A stretch of 64,000 bases of DNA from Dolomedes plantarius (lineage: Eukaryota > Arthropoda > Arachnida > Araneae > Dolomedidae). Position 1 is the stretch's first letter. The number at the start of each line of letters is the position of its first letter. Shown here piece by piece: positions 11,031-23,000 of the stretch. Both the position numbers and the translations under genes were made by a program. Below the pieces are notes generated by a model, which made no database searches, was not told the origin of the DNA, and saw only the letters and a program-made list of their open reading frames with translations. The stretch is from contig OU015503.1 in NCBI GenBank assembly GCA_907164885.2, positions 129,229,618 to 129,293,617 on the forward strand, in the 5' to 3' direction.

Positions 11031-12020
11031 AATAAAAACGTGGTAAAAATGGTTAGTTCTTTTTGAAGTCTATTATTTTGAGTTAAGGTTTTGTGTCGGT
11101 TTACATTTTCAGGGAGTTTACAGTACTGTGCAAAAGTAGCGCGATCCGGAGCAGTGATAACCGCTTTTGAAATTGCCCCGAGAAAATAAAACGCCTTTGC
11201 ACAGATTTTGTCTCGGACGATTGCAGAAACTTCAGGAGGGAGAAGGGCTACTTAGTAGTTAAACTTGGTCTTGCTTTCAGTGAATGTTGCTTCGAAATGG
11301 AGATCGGCTAAATTGAAAGGTGGCATTTTTACAGCCATTGGCGATGAAATGTCCACTAAAACAGAAGTATTCCAAAACCGATAGTGATGAATCGACAGGA
11401 AAAAGTCCCTAGTCACCATTGTGGTGAATAATAAATTCCATATTAAATGCAATAACATTTATTTTAGAAAACTTAACACGGTAAACATTGCGCAGCCGTA
11501 CAAATTGGGAGAATTCCATTGGCCGACGTAGGCGCGATCTGGTGGTTATTCGCCAAATTATCAGACACTCTGCCGTGCGCCGATACTACACATTATTTCA
11601 GTTTAGATTACCCTTTATGGAAAAATTTTTTACGGTACTCGTGTCCTCTGGAACGTCGAGGACCGTACTTATTTCAGCTCTCGTAGACCCGAATACATAA
11701 GCACAGCAAAATTTCTCTTGGAAAAAAACTCCGGAGTCTCTGGCCTAGAAATACACATAAAAGAACCGATGATTCCTCTGACGATCCCACAAAAACGCCG
11801 ACGTTCACTTTGCGTATCGGCAAATCTCAGAAGACAGGTACACTCGGATGTTCTCCGAATTTAAAATTCGGACATTGACACTGACAGAACAAAAAAAAAA
11901 AAAAAAACTGTAGAGGCACCAGGGAGCTCTTTATCCTCAGTATTAATGTTAGTATGTGACATAAGATTACCGCTCTCAAGGTTACAAATAGTGTTGACAA
12001 TGATTGAGGGAGGAAAAATA
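11031..12020. other. Intergenic sequence without recognised gene
   Basis: A Tc1-like terminus (ACAGTACTGTGCAAAAGT) occurs near 11119. Short ORFs at 11252-11700 match nothing I recognise. Poly(A) tract near 11890. Confidence 0.4.
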
Positions 12021-12023
12021 AAT

Positions 12024-13293
12024 TTATATATATAAAAGAGAATGTTCCTTTATACGTTCCGAACGGTCCATCCGATTCAGATGAAATTTTGTACAGATGT
12101 TGTTCTCACTCCCGCGGGAAACACTGGGAGGATAAGACATCCCTACCACCCCTACGGGGGGGGCAAGGGGGCACATGAAAAAATAATCGTAAACGACTGA
12201 TATTAGTGGCGAATCCATAGTTTTCGAGGTCGCTGAGATTAACAGTGACACTCCCGATGTCGTCTAAGTGCAAGTTCAGCCCCCCCCCCATTTGCATAGG
12301 GGGAAGAAGGGGTGAATATAAAATCTCCAAAATGACCGAGGTTAGTGTCGTATCCATAGTTTACGGGGTCGTTGAGAGGAACAGTGACACTCCTGAGGCC
12401 GTTTAAGTGCAAGTTCAGCCCCCAATCATCATTGGGGGGGGGCAGAAGGGGGAATATAAAATGTCCAAAATGACCGAGAGTAGTGTCAAATCAATGTTTT
12501 AGGGGTCGCTGATTGGAACAGTGACAATCCCGATGCCATTTAAGTGAGAGTTCAGCCCCCCCTTCAATGTTGTGGGGGTGAGGGGGAAGAAGGGGAATAT
12601 AAAATGTCGAAAATGACCGAGAGTAGTGTCAAATCCATGATTTTCGGGGTCGCTGAGATGAATAGTGACACTCCCGATGCCGTTTTAGTGCAAGTTAGCC
12701 CCCCCCCCCGTCTTCAGCATTTGGGGGGGAATAAAATGTCCAAACTGACCGAGAGTAGTGTAGAATCCATAGTTTTCGGGGTAGCTGCAACGAATAGCGA
12801 CATTCCCAAAGCCGTTTAAGTGCAAGTTCGCCCCTGTCAGCATTGAGGGGGGGGGGGGGAGAAGGGGTGAAAATAAAATGTCCAAAATGACCGAGAGTAG
12901 TGTCGAGTCCATAGATTTTGGGGTCGATGTGATGATTAGTGACAGTCCCGATGCCGTTTAAGTGCAAGTTTTGTTCCTATCAGCATAGGGGGGAAGGGGA
13001 AGAAGGCGTGAAAATAAAATGTCCAACATGTCCGAGAGTGTCGAATCCATTGTATTCGGGGTCAGTGCGATGAATATAGGAAACTAAAAATGTTGTTTAT
13101 AATCAAGTTTTGAGTTAAATAATAGAGTGAATTTGTAATATTACTTTACCATTTGTATACGGTACATATACTTTTAAATACCTGTAAATAAAATTACTCA
13201 GATTTTACACTATAGGCAGAATTCATTCCTTTTCCTGTGTAGCAAAAAAATTGAGATTAATAAATACCCGGGCAACGCCGGGTAAACAGCTAG
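12024..13293 (+). mobile_element. Helitron-like element carrying an internal minisatellite
   Basis: The 3' end is textbook Helitron: a perfect 6-bp hairpin ACCCGG/CCGGGT (13266-13271 and 13278-13283), a 6-base spacer and CTAG|T. The 5' end (TATATATATAAAAGAG) resembles the other Helitrons but lacks a clear TC. The interior is a tandem array described separately. No Rep/helicase ORF. Confidence 0.65.
12250..13075. repeat. ~138-bp minisatellite, about 6 units, inside a Helitron
   Basis: The phrase TAAGTGCAAGTT or a close variant recurs near 12265, 12403, 12541, 12686, 12818 and 12959, so the period is about 132-145 bases. Each unit contains a C-tract, a G-tract, AATATAAAATGTCCAAAATG, CCGAGAGTAGTGTC and ACAGTGACACTCCCGATGCC. 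Length differences come mainly from the homopolymers. Confidence 0.8.
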
Positions 13294-13315
13294 TTAGTTA
13301 ATAAATCAACTAAAT

Positions 13316-13865
13316 ACCGTAAAATCTCGAGTATAATACGCACTTTTTTTTCACATTTTAGTCCGTAAAAATGAGGGTGCGTACTATACTCGCGTACAAA
13401 AAAAACCCCGTAGTTTTAAACATTGGATAAACGAACGTACAGCAGCTGTAAGACGTTGTCGCAACACGGGTGCGTACGCATCTGCACTCCGTGATTCATC
13501 CACCCATTTACTAAGCTGGTATTCCTTTTAAACAAACGGAACTCGCAGTTCGTGTCGTAAGTGCGTTCGTTTAATAACAGGTCCCTTGAAATAGGTTGTT
13601 GCAAGTGCAAAAGTTATTATTACCATGTTTTTATTAACTCGCTTTCTTGTTTATTTGTGTGTCCCGGGGGCAAAAGTCAGGGTGGAGCAGGGGGGACAAA
13701 AACCCGGGCCCCGGGAATTTTGTCCCCCCTGCCCCACCCTGACGGTGGGCCTAGCCGTATAGCGAAACATTGTAGGCCGTAAATCGAAAAAGTGCTATAA
13801 TTAAAAAGAGCCGTTATAGCGAAATGCCGTATAAAGAGCGGCCGTATAGCGAGGTATAGGTGTAT
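13316..13865. repeat. Pogo/Tigger-type transposon ends
   Basis: TACCGTAAAATCTCGAGTATAA at 13316 and the repeated GCCGTATAGCGA / CGTATAAAGAGCGGCC motifs at 13750-13855 are the kind of terminal sequence found in pogo/Tigger elements. Paired ends were not established, so boundaries are approximate. An inverted GGGTGGGGCAGGG-type palindrome flanks 13690-13745. Confidence 0.35.
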
Positions 13866-14076
13866 TTGTTTTATAATTATATTCACCGTGCATGTGTATA
13901 CGATGTTTGCTCTCGCTATTCTTTGATTTGAACGCCTTGTCACAATACGCACATTGGAAGAGCGTTTTACTGTCCCCACTCTCTTGAATCTTGTGCTTTA
14001 TGTGCACTCTTTTGATATGTGCTTGCAGATAACGCTTTTGATAAAAACTTTGTCCACACTCTCCGCAATTTAACAT
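13801..14076 (-). CDS. Two-finger C2H2 zinc-finger ORF (gene fragment or first exon)
   Basis: On the minus strand the ATG at 14076 is preceded in frame by a TAG. Two classical C2H2 fingers follow: Cys-X2-Cys-X12-His-X4-His in 'CGECGQSFYQKRYLQAHIKR' and again in 'CAYCDKAFKSKNSESKHRIH', joined by a ~16-residue linker. Such fingers bind DNA in transcription factors. After the second finger the frame runs into the pogo-like terminal repeat and stops at 13801, so the tail is probably not original; the true gene may be truncated by that element or spliced before it. It is head-to-head with the ankyrin/GH20 gene, 335 bases apart. The specific factor cannot be named. Confidence 0.5.
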   Translation of the reverse strand: MLNCGECGQSFYQKRYLQAHIKRVHIKHKIQESGDSKTLFQCAYCDKAFKSKNSESKHRIHMHGEYNYKTNTPIPRYTAALYTAFRYNGSF

Positions 14077-14411
14077 ATTAAAACGTGTTTGATCAGGCGT
14101 AATCTACAATTCAAACAGTCGCGCGCGCGTCGTGAAACCCAATCTTATTGTTGATCTCCCAACAGCCAATCGGAGTCCGAGTGCGTATTGTCGAATGGCA
14201 GATTCTAGTCGCCTTGTCTTAACTGCAACCTTTACCTGTATGATAAGTCATATGTTGTTGATATTACGTGTAAAGCGATGGTCAAAGTAGAGAATGTGAA
14301 GACCTGAGATGTGTGAAATGTCTGCTTTGGTATTCATTACCCTTACAGGACAGTTTTGTTTTTTAGTATTTGCCGAATAATTCAAAACAACTTCTTTTAA
14401 TTTTTTCGGAA
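14077..14411. promoter_or_regulatory. Candidate bidirectional promoter between the C2H2 ORF and the ankyrin/GH20 gene
   Basis: The 335-base gap holds a CG-rich core (GCGCGCGCGTCG at 14121-14132), a CCAAT box at 14166-14170 and a second CCAAT-like motif near 14138-14142. CpG is otherwise scarce in this AT-rich neighbourhood. No TATA box was placed. Inference from position and composition. Confidence 0.4.
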
Positions 14412-14499
14412 ATGGATAAAGAAATGTTAGATAATTTAACTGCCGCTGTCTCAAATGGTCGCACCGATATTGTACGTACCCTAGTAAATTTATATGAAA
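14412..14499 (+). CDS. Exon 1, ankyrin/GH20-like gene
   Basis: The ATG opens [16 protein letters not shown] and '[12 protein letters not shown]', an ankyrin helix pair. The donor is AAA|GTAAGT and the exon ends in phase 1 after 29 codons plus one base. The upstream frame is open to 14370 but has no ATG before 14412. Confidence 0.8.
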
Positions 14500-17008
14500 G
14501 TAAGTGGTTAAGATGTAAAATATTTAAATTATATAATCGTTTTTTCTCAGATGTTAGGATTTGAAAAAGTAAAACATGTCGAGAAGTAATTATTTTACAA
14601 TCGTAACTGCTGTTTTGGACTTGCGAAACTTTTTCTGTGGAATATATGATTCTTTCATCGTCAGTATGTTAGTTTTGTTGTTTAAACTTATTGAAAATAA
14701 ATATTGTGTGATAAAATTGTCTTTATTTCAGCTCGTATTAAAGAAGGTGGTTCAGATTTAACATGCGACAAAATACTGAGTCTCCCTTGTAATTCAATCG
14801 GCACTCTTTTGCACCTTGCGACGAAGGTGAGTGACGTGTTTCTCTGTAGTTTTTTGAGCATGTAAAAAAAAATTGAAAATTTAATAACATTTTCAATTAT
14901 TTAAATGTGATTTTTTGTTTTATCTTACTGAAGGTAGTTTGTTTACAATATGAAATTGATAGCATTGTGAGTGGCTAGCAGAAAGTTTGTTAACGCTACT
15001 TGTGCACACTTAAACAGGCATTTAAATAGTGAGAGGTATTCAAATAATTCCGGGAAAGTGGTTATTATTCATAAACAGAATGCTGTATTTGATGCAAGTG
15101 TAAATTTGTTCTGTCTTGCTTTATCAGTTATTCATGACAGTGATTCACAATGCTTACATGTGGTATTTTAAGAGTTTGAAATTACGTTTGCATCTGCAAA
15201 TATTGATTTGGTTAAATTTAAAAGTGTGTTAACCTTCTTAGTTAAATTGGGCTGAAAAAAAAAACTTGATATTATTAAGGCTGTCACAGGTGTTTATAGA
15301 GTCAATGCACCAAATGAAATGACTCTTTATGAGTGGATTAAATGTTTTATGGATGGTCAAGAGTACATCATCGATGTGAGTCATAGTGGAAGACTGTAAG
15401 CTTCAGTTTTTGAAGAAGATATCCATGCTATAGAAACTAGTTATAAGTCATGACCAGTTAACAGAGCAAATGATAGCTCAGATTTTAGACATATCTGTAG
15501 GATCAGCTGAGAGCATTCTAACAGTTAAAAAAATTGCTTGCAGTATTATAATATCATAGATTAATTCATCATTGCATCTTGTTCAATCATGATATTGTAC
15601 CTCTAATATCTTCCTGCTCTGTATTGCCTGAATATTGATGGGAGATTTTCCAACACCCTCCCTATAGGCTAGATATAGCCTAATCAGATGTTTATCCCCC
15701 TAAATTTAAAGAGAGGCATTAAAGACTCTCTTTGTGCTAGAATCAAAAAGCACTGGTTTCTTCGAAGGAGCTTAGAAAAGTGTTGACACTGTATGGAAAA
15801 ATGTTTTAACTCAAAAGGAACAAATGTTGAAAAATAAAGGACTTATTTCAGTTTGAGAACAGCTGTGTCAGATGCACCCCCTTTGGCGAAAAGTTGGCAC
15901 CAACTTTTCCCGTTTACGCAGACCTGTTAGGCGTAAACTGCGAAATGTAAACAAAAATATTAATGGCGACCAAGAAAGAACAAATAAATGGAAAACGAAC
16001 TTACCGCTGGCTGTGTGAAACTCATAAGTGCACACAAGATCTTCGCTTCCCTCAGATACCCCTGCTCCACTCTGCTTCGCTCCATTATGCACCAGTCCAA
16101 ACACATTACAGAAATCCCCAGCTGGCAGTTTGTAGCGGCCACTAACATATCTTCCGCTGGCTGTATTGAACTTCCAAAAACATTACAAATCCCCAGCCGG
16201 TGTTTTGTAGTGACTACTGACATATCTTCACTGGCTGTATTAAACTTCCAAAAGCATTACAGAAATCCCCAGCTGCTGGTTTGGAGGTGTAAATGCCACT
16301 TCTCCATACAAAAACCTATTACACACCTGTTTTCCATAAAATACATCTTAAACAACAACACTTCAATTATGTCACTCATTTTGCCACAAACTACATTCTA
16401 GAAGACACAAAATAACATTTAACTTCAAGTGCCACATTTAAAATTAACCACCATGTTATCAAAAACTGAAACACATAAAAACAAGCAACATGTAAGTCCA
16501 TCAAAGAACATCTAAGTTAACTGTTTAAATAAACAGTTAATTTCAAATAAACCACTAAAAACCTTATTTAGGCAATAAATTTGCTAGATTACAAAATAGC
16601 AATGATGCATGAGCAAGAAAAAAGCACAGCAGAAATAGACCGAAAAAATACAAAACATTATTCAACGCTTTTAACAGTAATTTTAAATTCCTCCCACTTT
16701 ATATCCCTAACAACCCCAACAGTATGCCTATGTCTCGAAAATATACATCTAATACTATCCAAAATACATCATTGATATTTTGCAACAACATGGCCACCAT
16801 AATAAACAACAAGTAATGGCCACAAGCCTCCAAAACTAAATAGCCATTCAAACTGGGTTGTCACAAAAACAAAATCTCACCAAAAATGCATGGTTATCAC
16901 ACCATACTCAAAATTGCCAAACTTGGCAGGGGAGGGGTGTGCATCTGACACATCTGTACCTCAGAGTGCTGTCTTTTTATTTACATTTTCTGGGAACCTT
17001 CTGTACCC

Positions 17009-17068
<60 letters not shown>

Positions 17069-20000
17069 AGTACATACTTGTATAATGTGTGTATGTGTGT
17101 ATATATATACACACACACACATAAGGAATTAGTTCCATAAATAAAGGTAAAAAAAGAAATCAAAGATACTTAAATTTAATACATTATACTTTTAATTAAT
17201 TTATTTAATAGTTTGATTATAATTTTTTTAAATACTGACTAGTTGTGGTTTGTTTTGAAGAATCATTTATCAAATGTTCAATAATGTTTGAAAATGCGCA
17301 AAATTGACCATAATGTTCTATATCTCGACCTTTTACACCAATGTTTGACATAAAACATCCAACGCTTGTTGGGCTTCAGTTGCAGTTGGTGGGGGTTCAT
17401 TTTTCTCGTAATCTTTGGATTCTAAATCAATGTTATAAGAACAAGAATCTTTTGAATCTACAATTTCTTGTACAATATCAGTATCAGATTTCAATAACTG
17501 ACGTTTGCAAATTGTCAGTGGAAACATATCTCAAGAACTCATCAGTCGGTTCATCTTCCTCAACTGAAATTTCTTCCTGTGTATTAGAAATTTGTATACT
17601 GAAGCCACAAGCTTTAAAACAGTTAGAGATCGTTGTTCACATAAGTTTCCCATGAACTTTGAATGATATGCATTGCATCCAAGAGGCTGACTGACTTTGC
17701 GAACTTGTTTATAGAGCCAGAACTAGAAGACTCAATTTCTATGACAATTCTATTAACAAGTGCCTTTCTATAAGGAAATTTAAATGATCGTATGATCCCT
17801 TGATCCAAAGGTTGAATGATGCTTGGGGTATTTGAGGGAAGGAAAACTAGTTTAATATTTTTAAATTTCAAATTATTTGGACGAGAGGAACACTTGTCTA
17901 ACAATAGCACAATTTTTTAGTTTGTCCTATTTAAGGTGAAAGTCTGTATAGATAGCTGTGGTCATCCACAAGTTTCTACTGTGTGCATAATTGACTGGAA
18001 GGTTCTTAACACCCTTAAAAAACGAGGTTTTATTACATTATTAACGATACTCAGAAACAGAAGAACAGGAATTTTTGGTCGATGGTGTTATCTTGAACTG
18101 AAAGTTGTAGTCAGACTTAAGCAGCATTTAATCCAGCCAAACAATCCAACTGATGGGAATAATACATTTATTAACTGGTAAACATTATCTATACTACTGA
18201 TACTTAGTTGGGTAACATCTAAAAGATGTATAAACAGGAAAAGCTATTTACATATTTATAATGAATACAGGAGAGACTGCTTAGTGTCCTGCTTACCCCA
18301 TATCTACTATACTAAGACCTCACAGTTTGACTCTTATATCAGCACAAAGGAAAATTAGTTTTGTTTGTCCTTGTGATCATCATTTGTGTAATATGCCCAT
18401 CGACAACTAAGCACTACACAGAAATGCAACTAGTTATATAAGGGGAAAGACGATATTAAAAGTAGAGAATTAATGGTATAGAAATGATAAATGGGGGGGG
18501 GGGGGTCCATTACATATATGTCTATATATCCATTTAATTTTATTTGCAGAAAAATATGGAAATATCTGTAATACCCAATGGTACCTCCTATATTGCTTGT
18601 ATGATAGATCATACTTTTACTGGTTTGTGATGTTGTGATGGAAAAATTTCCCTCTAAATTTTATGTTGCATGATGTGACCCCTGTGGACAAAAAATGCAC
18701 CTTCTCTCATTGTCTAACCTCATAGAAGGATTTTCCTATCTACTGATTGAAGGTACTCCTATTCAGCCTAGATTAGGGTATTGAATTCTATTCATTGGAA
18801 TTCGAATAAAGCATCTCTAAGCTGATGCCCAATGTACTACCATCTGGCTACCTCGGGCCCATGAGTAATATATAAATCTTAATTATCTTGAGAAATTTAG
18901 AGATTAAATTTAGGCAAGGGAAGCCAAGAGAATATGGTAGAATATCAGTTGTAATGAGGAATTTTTAGCTTTAGTTTAGGATTGAAATGATTTTTTTCTT
19001 TTTTCTATTTAAGAAGTGTTGAAGAATTTTTTATTGTTTTTAGTATATCTGCCCTAAGCTATGTACTGTATTAAATAGATATGACCACATATCAATTGGT
19101 GGATTTGTTTTATTTATGGATGATGTACCATTTACCTGGTGAACATTCAAATAAAAATGTGTAAGCTTATCCACAATGGAAAGTGAATACATTATTTAAC
19201 TGAAGCTGCTAAAGAGTTAGTCTGGGTAATTTGTATTTTAAATAAACTTTTAAAAAAGAATGTATTGGATACAAACTTTTCAAGCTTTCTATATTGTGAC
19301 AATCAAGCAACCATTAACTTTTCTAAATCCCCCATTGAGAATAGCCGCATGAAACATATAGATATAAGATATCACTTCATCAGAAACTTTAGTTTTAGAA
19401 GATCTGTTCACATTGAAATACGTAAACACCAAAGAAAATTTTGCAGATATTATAACAAAACCTTTGCCTAAAATTGGATTTAAGATGTTAACTAATAGAA
19501 TTTTTGTTTAAATATAAATACCCATTCCCATTTGGAATGGCAGGTGTTTTTTGGTAGTGGTGGGGATTGAGAATTCAAGCTGACTTAATAGATGACTTTA
19601 ACATCTATTTAGTAAAGTCTATATATTAAAATAAAGTAAGTAAAGTAAGGTATTAAAGTACAGTAAGTAAATATATAAAAGTATTTATGTGTTTATGTAT
19701 GTATAAGTATGTATTTGGTTGAAAGAGGAAGATTATATATGAAGTTTGTTTTTTAAATGTTATTTTTTTTCTAAAGTGGTAGAAAATTTTGAAATGTTAT
19801 TTTTAATCTTAAAGGTCTATAAGTATAGACTGTATTTTTACAAATAATGAATTATGCCTCATTTTGGGTGGTATAATTGTTTCTTTAAATGTGTTTATAA
19901 TATATCTGTATATTTTTTTTGACTTTAAGAAAATATGTATATATATTTTTTGTAAAACTGCACAGTGTTTACCTTGCACTAATCTTTTATTCCATTAAGA

Positions 20001-23000
20001 AAATAGAAGAACTTTAGGCTGTTTGAAGCATCTTTAAGAAATGTTAGATAAATCATAAGGGTTTTCTCGCTCCTGGTCATATGTGAAAGGTGGGCCATTG
20101 ATAGGAAAATATGCAGTTTCTCCTTGGTTATTCTCTCGCCTGACCGCTCATCCATTTTCACCTTGATGGTAGTGAGATTTTTAGGCAATTAATTGTAAGG
20201 TAAACTGAGCTGCAGTTACTGAGCAGTTTTATGCACATCTGTGTGAAGGATATATTAAGGTGGTTTGACTATAAGGTGATGGCTGTCGCATACTTGATTT
20301 TTCGTTTGTTGTGTTTTTAAGTTTTAAAGTTTTTTGAAGGTTTTTTTTAAAGTAAAAGCTGAGTGTTATAATTTTTTTAAGGACTGTTATTCTTCCACAA
20401 TCTGCTAAACGATGTTTTAATAGTTTCTTCTTGTTTTAAATATTTTTAGTCTTATCTGAAAATTACTTTTCCAGCTTGATCATGTAGATATTGTGCGTAC
20501 TTTGTTATGTTCTGGAGCTGATCCAAATGTTCAAAATACCCTTGGAGAAACACCCTATGACTTAGTCCAATCTCAGAGTATGACAACTGTCTACGTTGAT
20601 GAACTCTTAAAATGCTCGGCTAAATCAGAGTAAGTTCTATACTGACAGATATTCAATGAAATCAAAATTTCCTTAAATATTGATTTAGATTTTTAGAATA
20701 ATTTAGTTTTAAATAAAATTTTGAAATTCTTAATTGTCTGTTGTAACATTTTTTAATGTTTCATATAATGTCATATGTATTAGAATTTTATTTATGTATT
20801 GCTTAACCACTTAACTGCTAGGTTTCTTTTTTTTCAAAATATGGTTCAAAAATAGTTATTAATTTCCTTTGGAATAGCTTCCTTATATAACTGGTTGCTC
20901 ACCAGGCAAAAATTTTTTTTTTCCCTATACTTGGCACCAGTTTTGTTTACCCCAGCCCTCCGCATGGCAAACAGTAGATACATTCTTTAACTCCACCCCC
21001 TTCCCATTTCCCATCTAATAACATGCAGACAGTTTTTCTTTTCTAATAAAATAAGAGTATTAAGAACTTTATTTACAAATACAACTTACTTGTAAATTAT
21101 CTGGTAGTGATTCTTTTTTTTTAACTATAAAAATATGGTTTATTAAAGTACACTGTTCTTCTTGAAAGAAAAAAAAGCTGAAAAAAATGATTTTATGTAG
21201 TTTATGGTCTTGGAAACTTTTGGTTTTGTCTATCATATTGTTCAAGCGGAAAGCGTGCTTACTGCCAATTTTGCATTTGGACTGGAACAGTCTAACTAAA
21301 GCAACCTGACTCGTAGAAACTATACTGCTAATGGGTAACATTTATTCAGACTAACTTAATGACTACAGATGAAGTAAAAATGATTTCCAAATACTATAAA
21401 TAAAGTAAAAATAATTTCTAATTGACTTACTTAATCACTACAAAGAAAGTAATTTCAAATTCAACAACTTAATTCAATCTATTTCAATTTAATATATATG
21501 TATTATATATTATTTTACTATGCTATATATTTAAATGTTACGTATAAATATTATGCTAGTCAAAATATATTTACTAAAGAAAATCAAATCATGAAATCTC
21601 CTATATCAGCAATTAATCCAAGTCTGCTAACACATGCAGTCAATTAATCCTAGTATGCTTGAATGGTCAGGAAGGAAGATCTGTGTTGAGTTTTATGATA
21701 TACCAAACATGCTTACTTGTTTTTACAGCAAACACTTGTGATGCATCTCGTCTGGGCAGCTCTCTGTTGGATGTAAATAGTGGTGAAAATAATGCATACA
21801 AAATGGCTAACAGCAATTTGTTAGTTGAAAACATTAAACTAAAATATTACAAAAGAAATAGAATATAACAGAAGTAGCTTGTAGTATGTGAGAAGCAGCA
21901 TGCATTGTCTGCTAAAAATTACTGGACTGCTCGAACATCTCATAAACACTTATAGCTTTTTAGTTAAGCTGGCCATGATGTCGTCAAGTAAAGAAATGGC
22001 AATTAACCCAAGAGAAATCACCTTGATGAGCAACTGGTCGTACACCAAAGCTTAGCCTCATTTATCTCTTAATATGCAGTTGTGATATAAATTAAAGCAG
22101 CTTTACTACATTCTATACAAACATTAACGATGTATAGTGATTTACATTTTGAACACAATGAAGCTAAAATATTCCTGTATGTGCAGTTTTTTTTTAACCA
22201 TCACAGAAAGGCAGGAAAAAAATTTCTACCATTACTGATATGAAAATTATATTCAGGTGTGAAAATATTATTGCATATAGAAAAATGTCTTATCGGACTA
22301 CTCACAAAATAACAAGCAAATGTAATGAGTAGGATGAATAAAAAATTAAAGAAGCATAAAAAGTAATATGTATTCATCATTTAGCTATCTATTTCCACAT
22401 CAGAGAAAATAAAAAAAAATCAGTATAAGATCTGTTGCATTGGATATGTAACTACACATAATCTATATATATAAAACAGTTCTGTAACTGACTGACAGAC
22501 AGATAGCACACAGACCAAACTGTTGGATCTAAAAGGTTGAAATTTTGCATGGCGATTCTTCTTATAGTGTAGGGGTGCACTAAGAAAGATTTTTGAAAAA
22601 TTCTTCTTAGATTTTTTAAAATTAAATTTTTTAGCTGTTTTTCTGACGTTCTTTAAAGTTTGCATTTAAAATAATAATCTGAGGGTTATAAAATTTATAT
22701 CGTGAGAAAGATCCTAAAAATTCCTTTAAAATGAGATCTTTTTCAAATCTTTACTTCCATTTCCTGATTTTTGGTGAATTTTAAAGATTCATTTTTAGAA
22801 TTTAATGTATTAAATGCTGATCACGGGGTTTCTTTTCTTTTTGTGATACTTGAAATTAATTTTGCGTCATGTGCATAACAACAAAATAAATTGACAAAAA
22901 ATTTTTTTTTTTTCTTTCTAATGCGGCAGACGATTGGACATTATAAAAAAAAATATTAAAATACAGTAAAAGAAATGTTCCTCAAACTGTACTATATTCT

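Larger units (their letters stand above)
14827..20474. other. Intron 2: transposon remains
   Basis: Contains a mariner fragment, a short minisatellite, a (TA)n tract, a Tigger pseudogene, a SINE and a copia fragment, each listed separately. No host exon was found. Confidence 0.6.

Noticed and set aside
12250..13075. CRISPR-like array
   Set aside because: Units repeat end to end at ~138 bp without unique spacers, and the setting is eukaryotic.
15868..16401. Overlapping ORFs around 16 kb as a gene
   Set aside because: They cover a short tandem repeat on both strands and show no domain or splice pattern.
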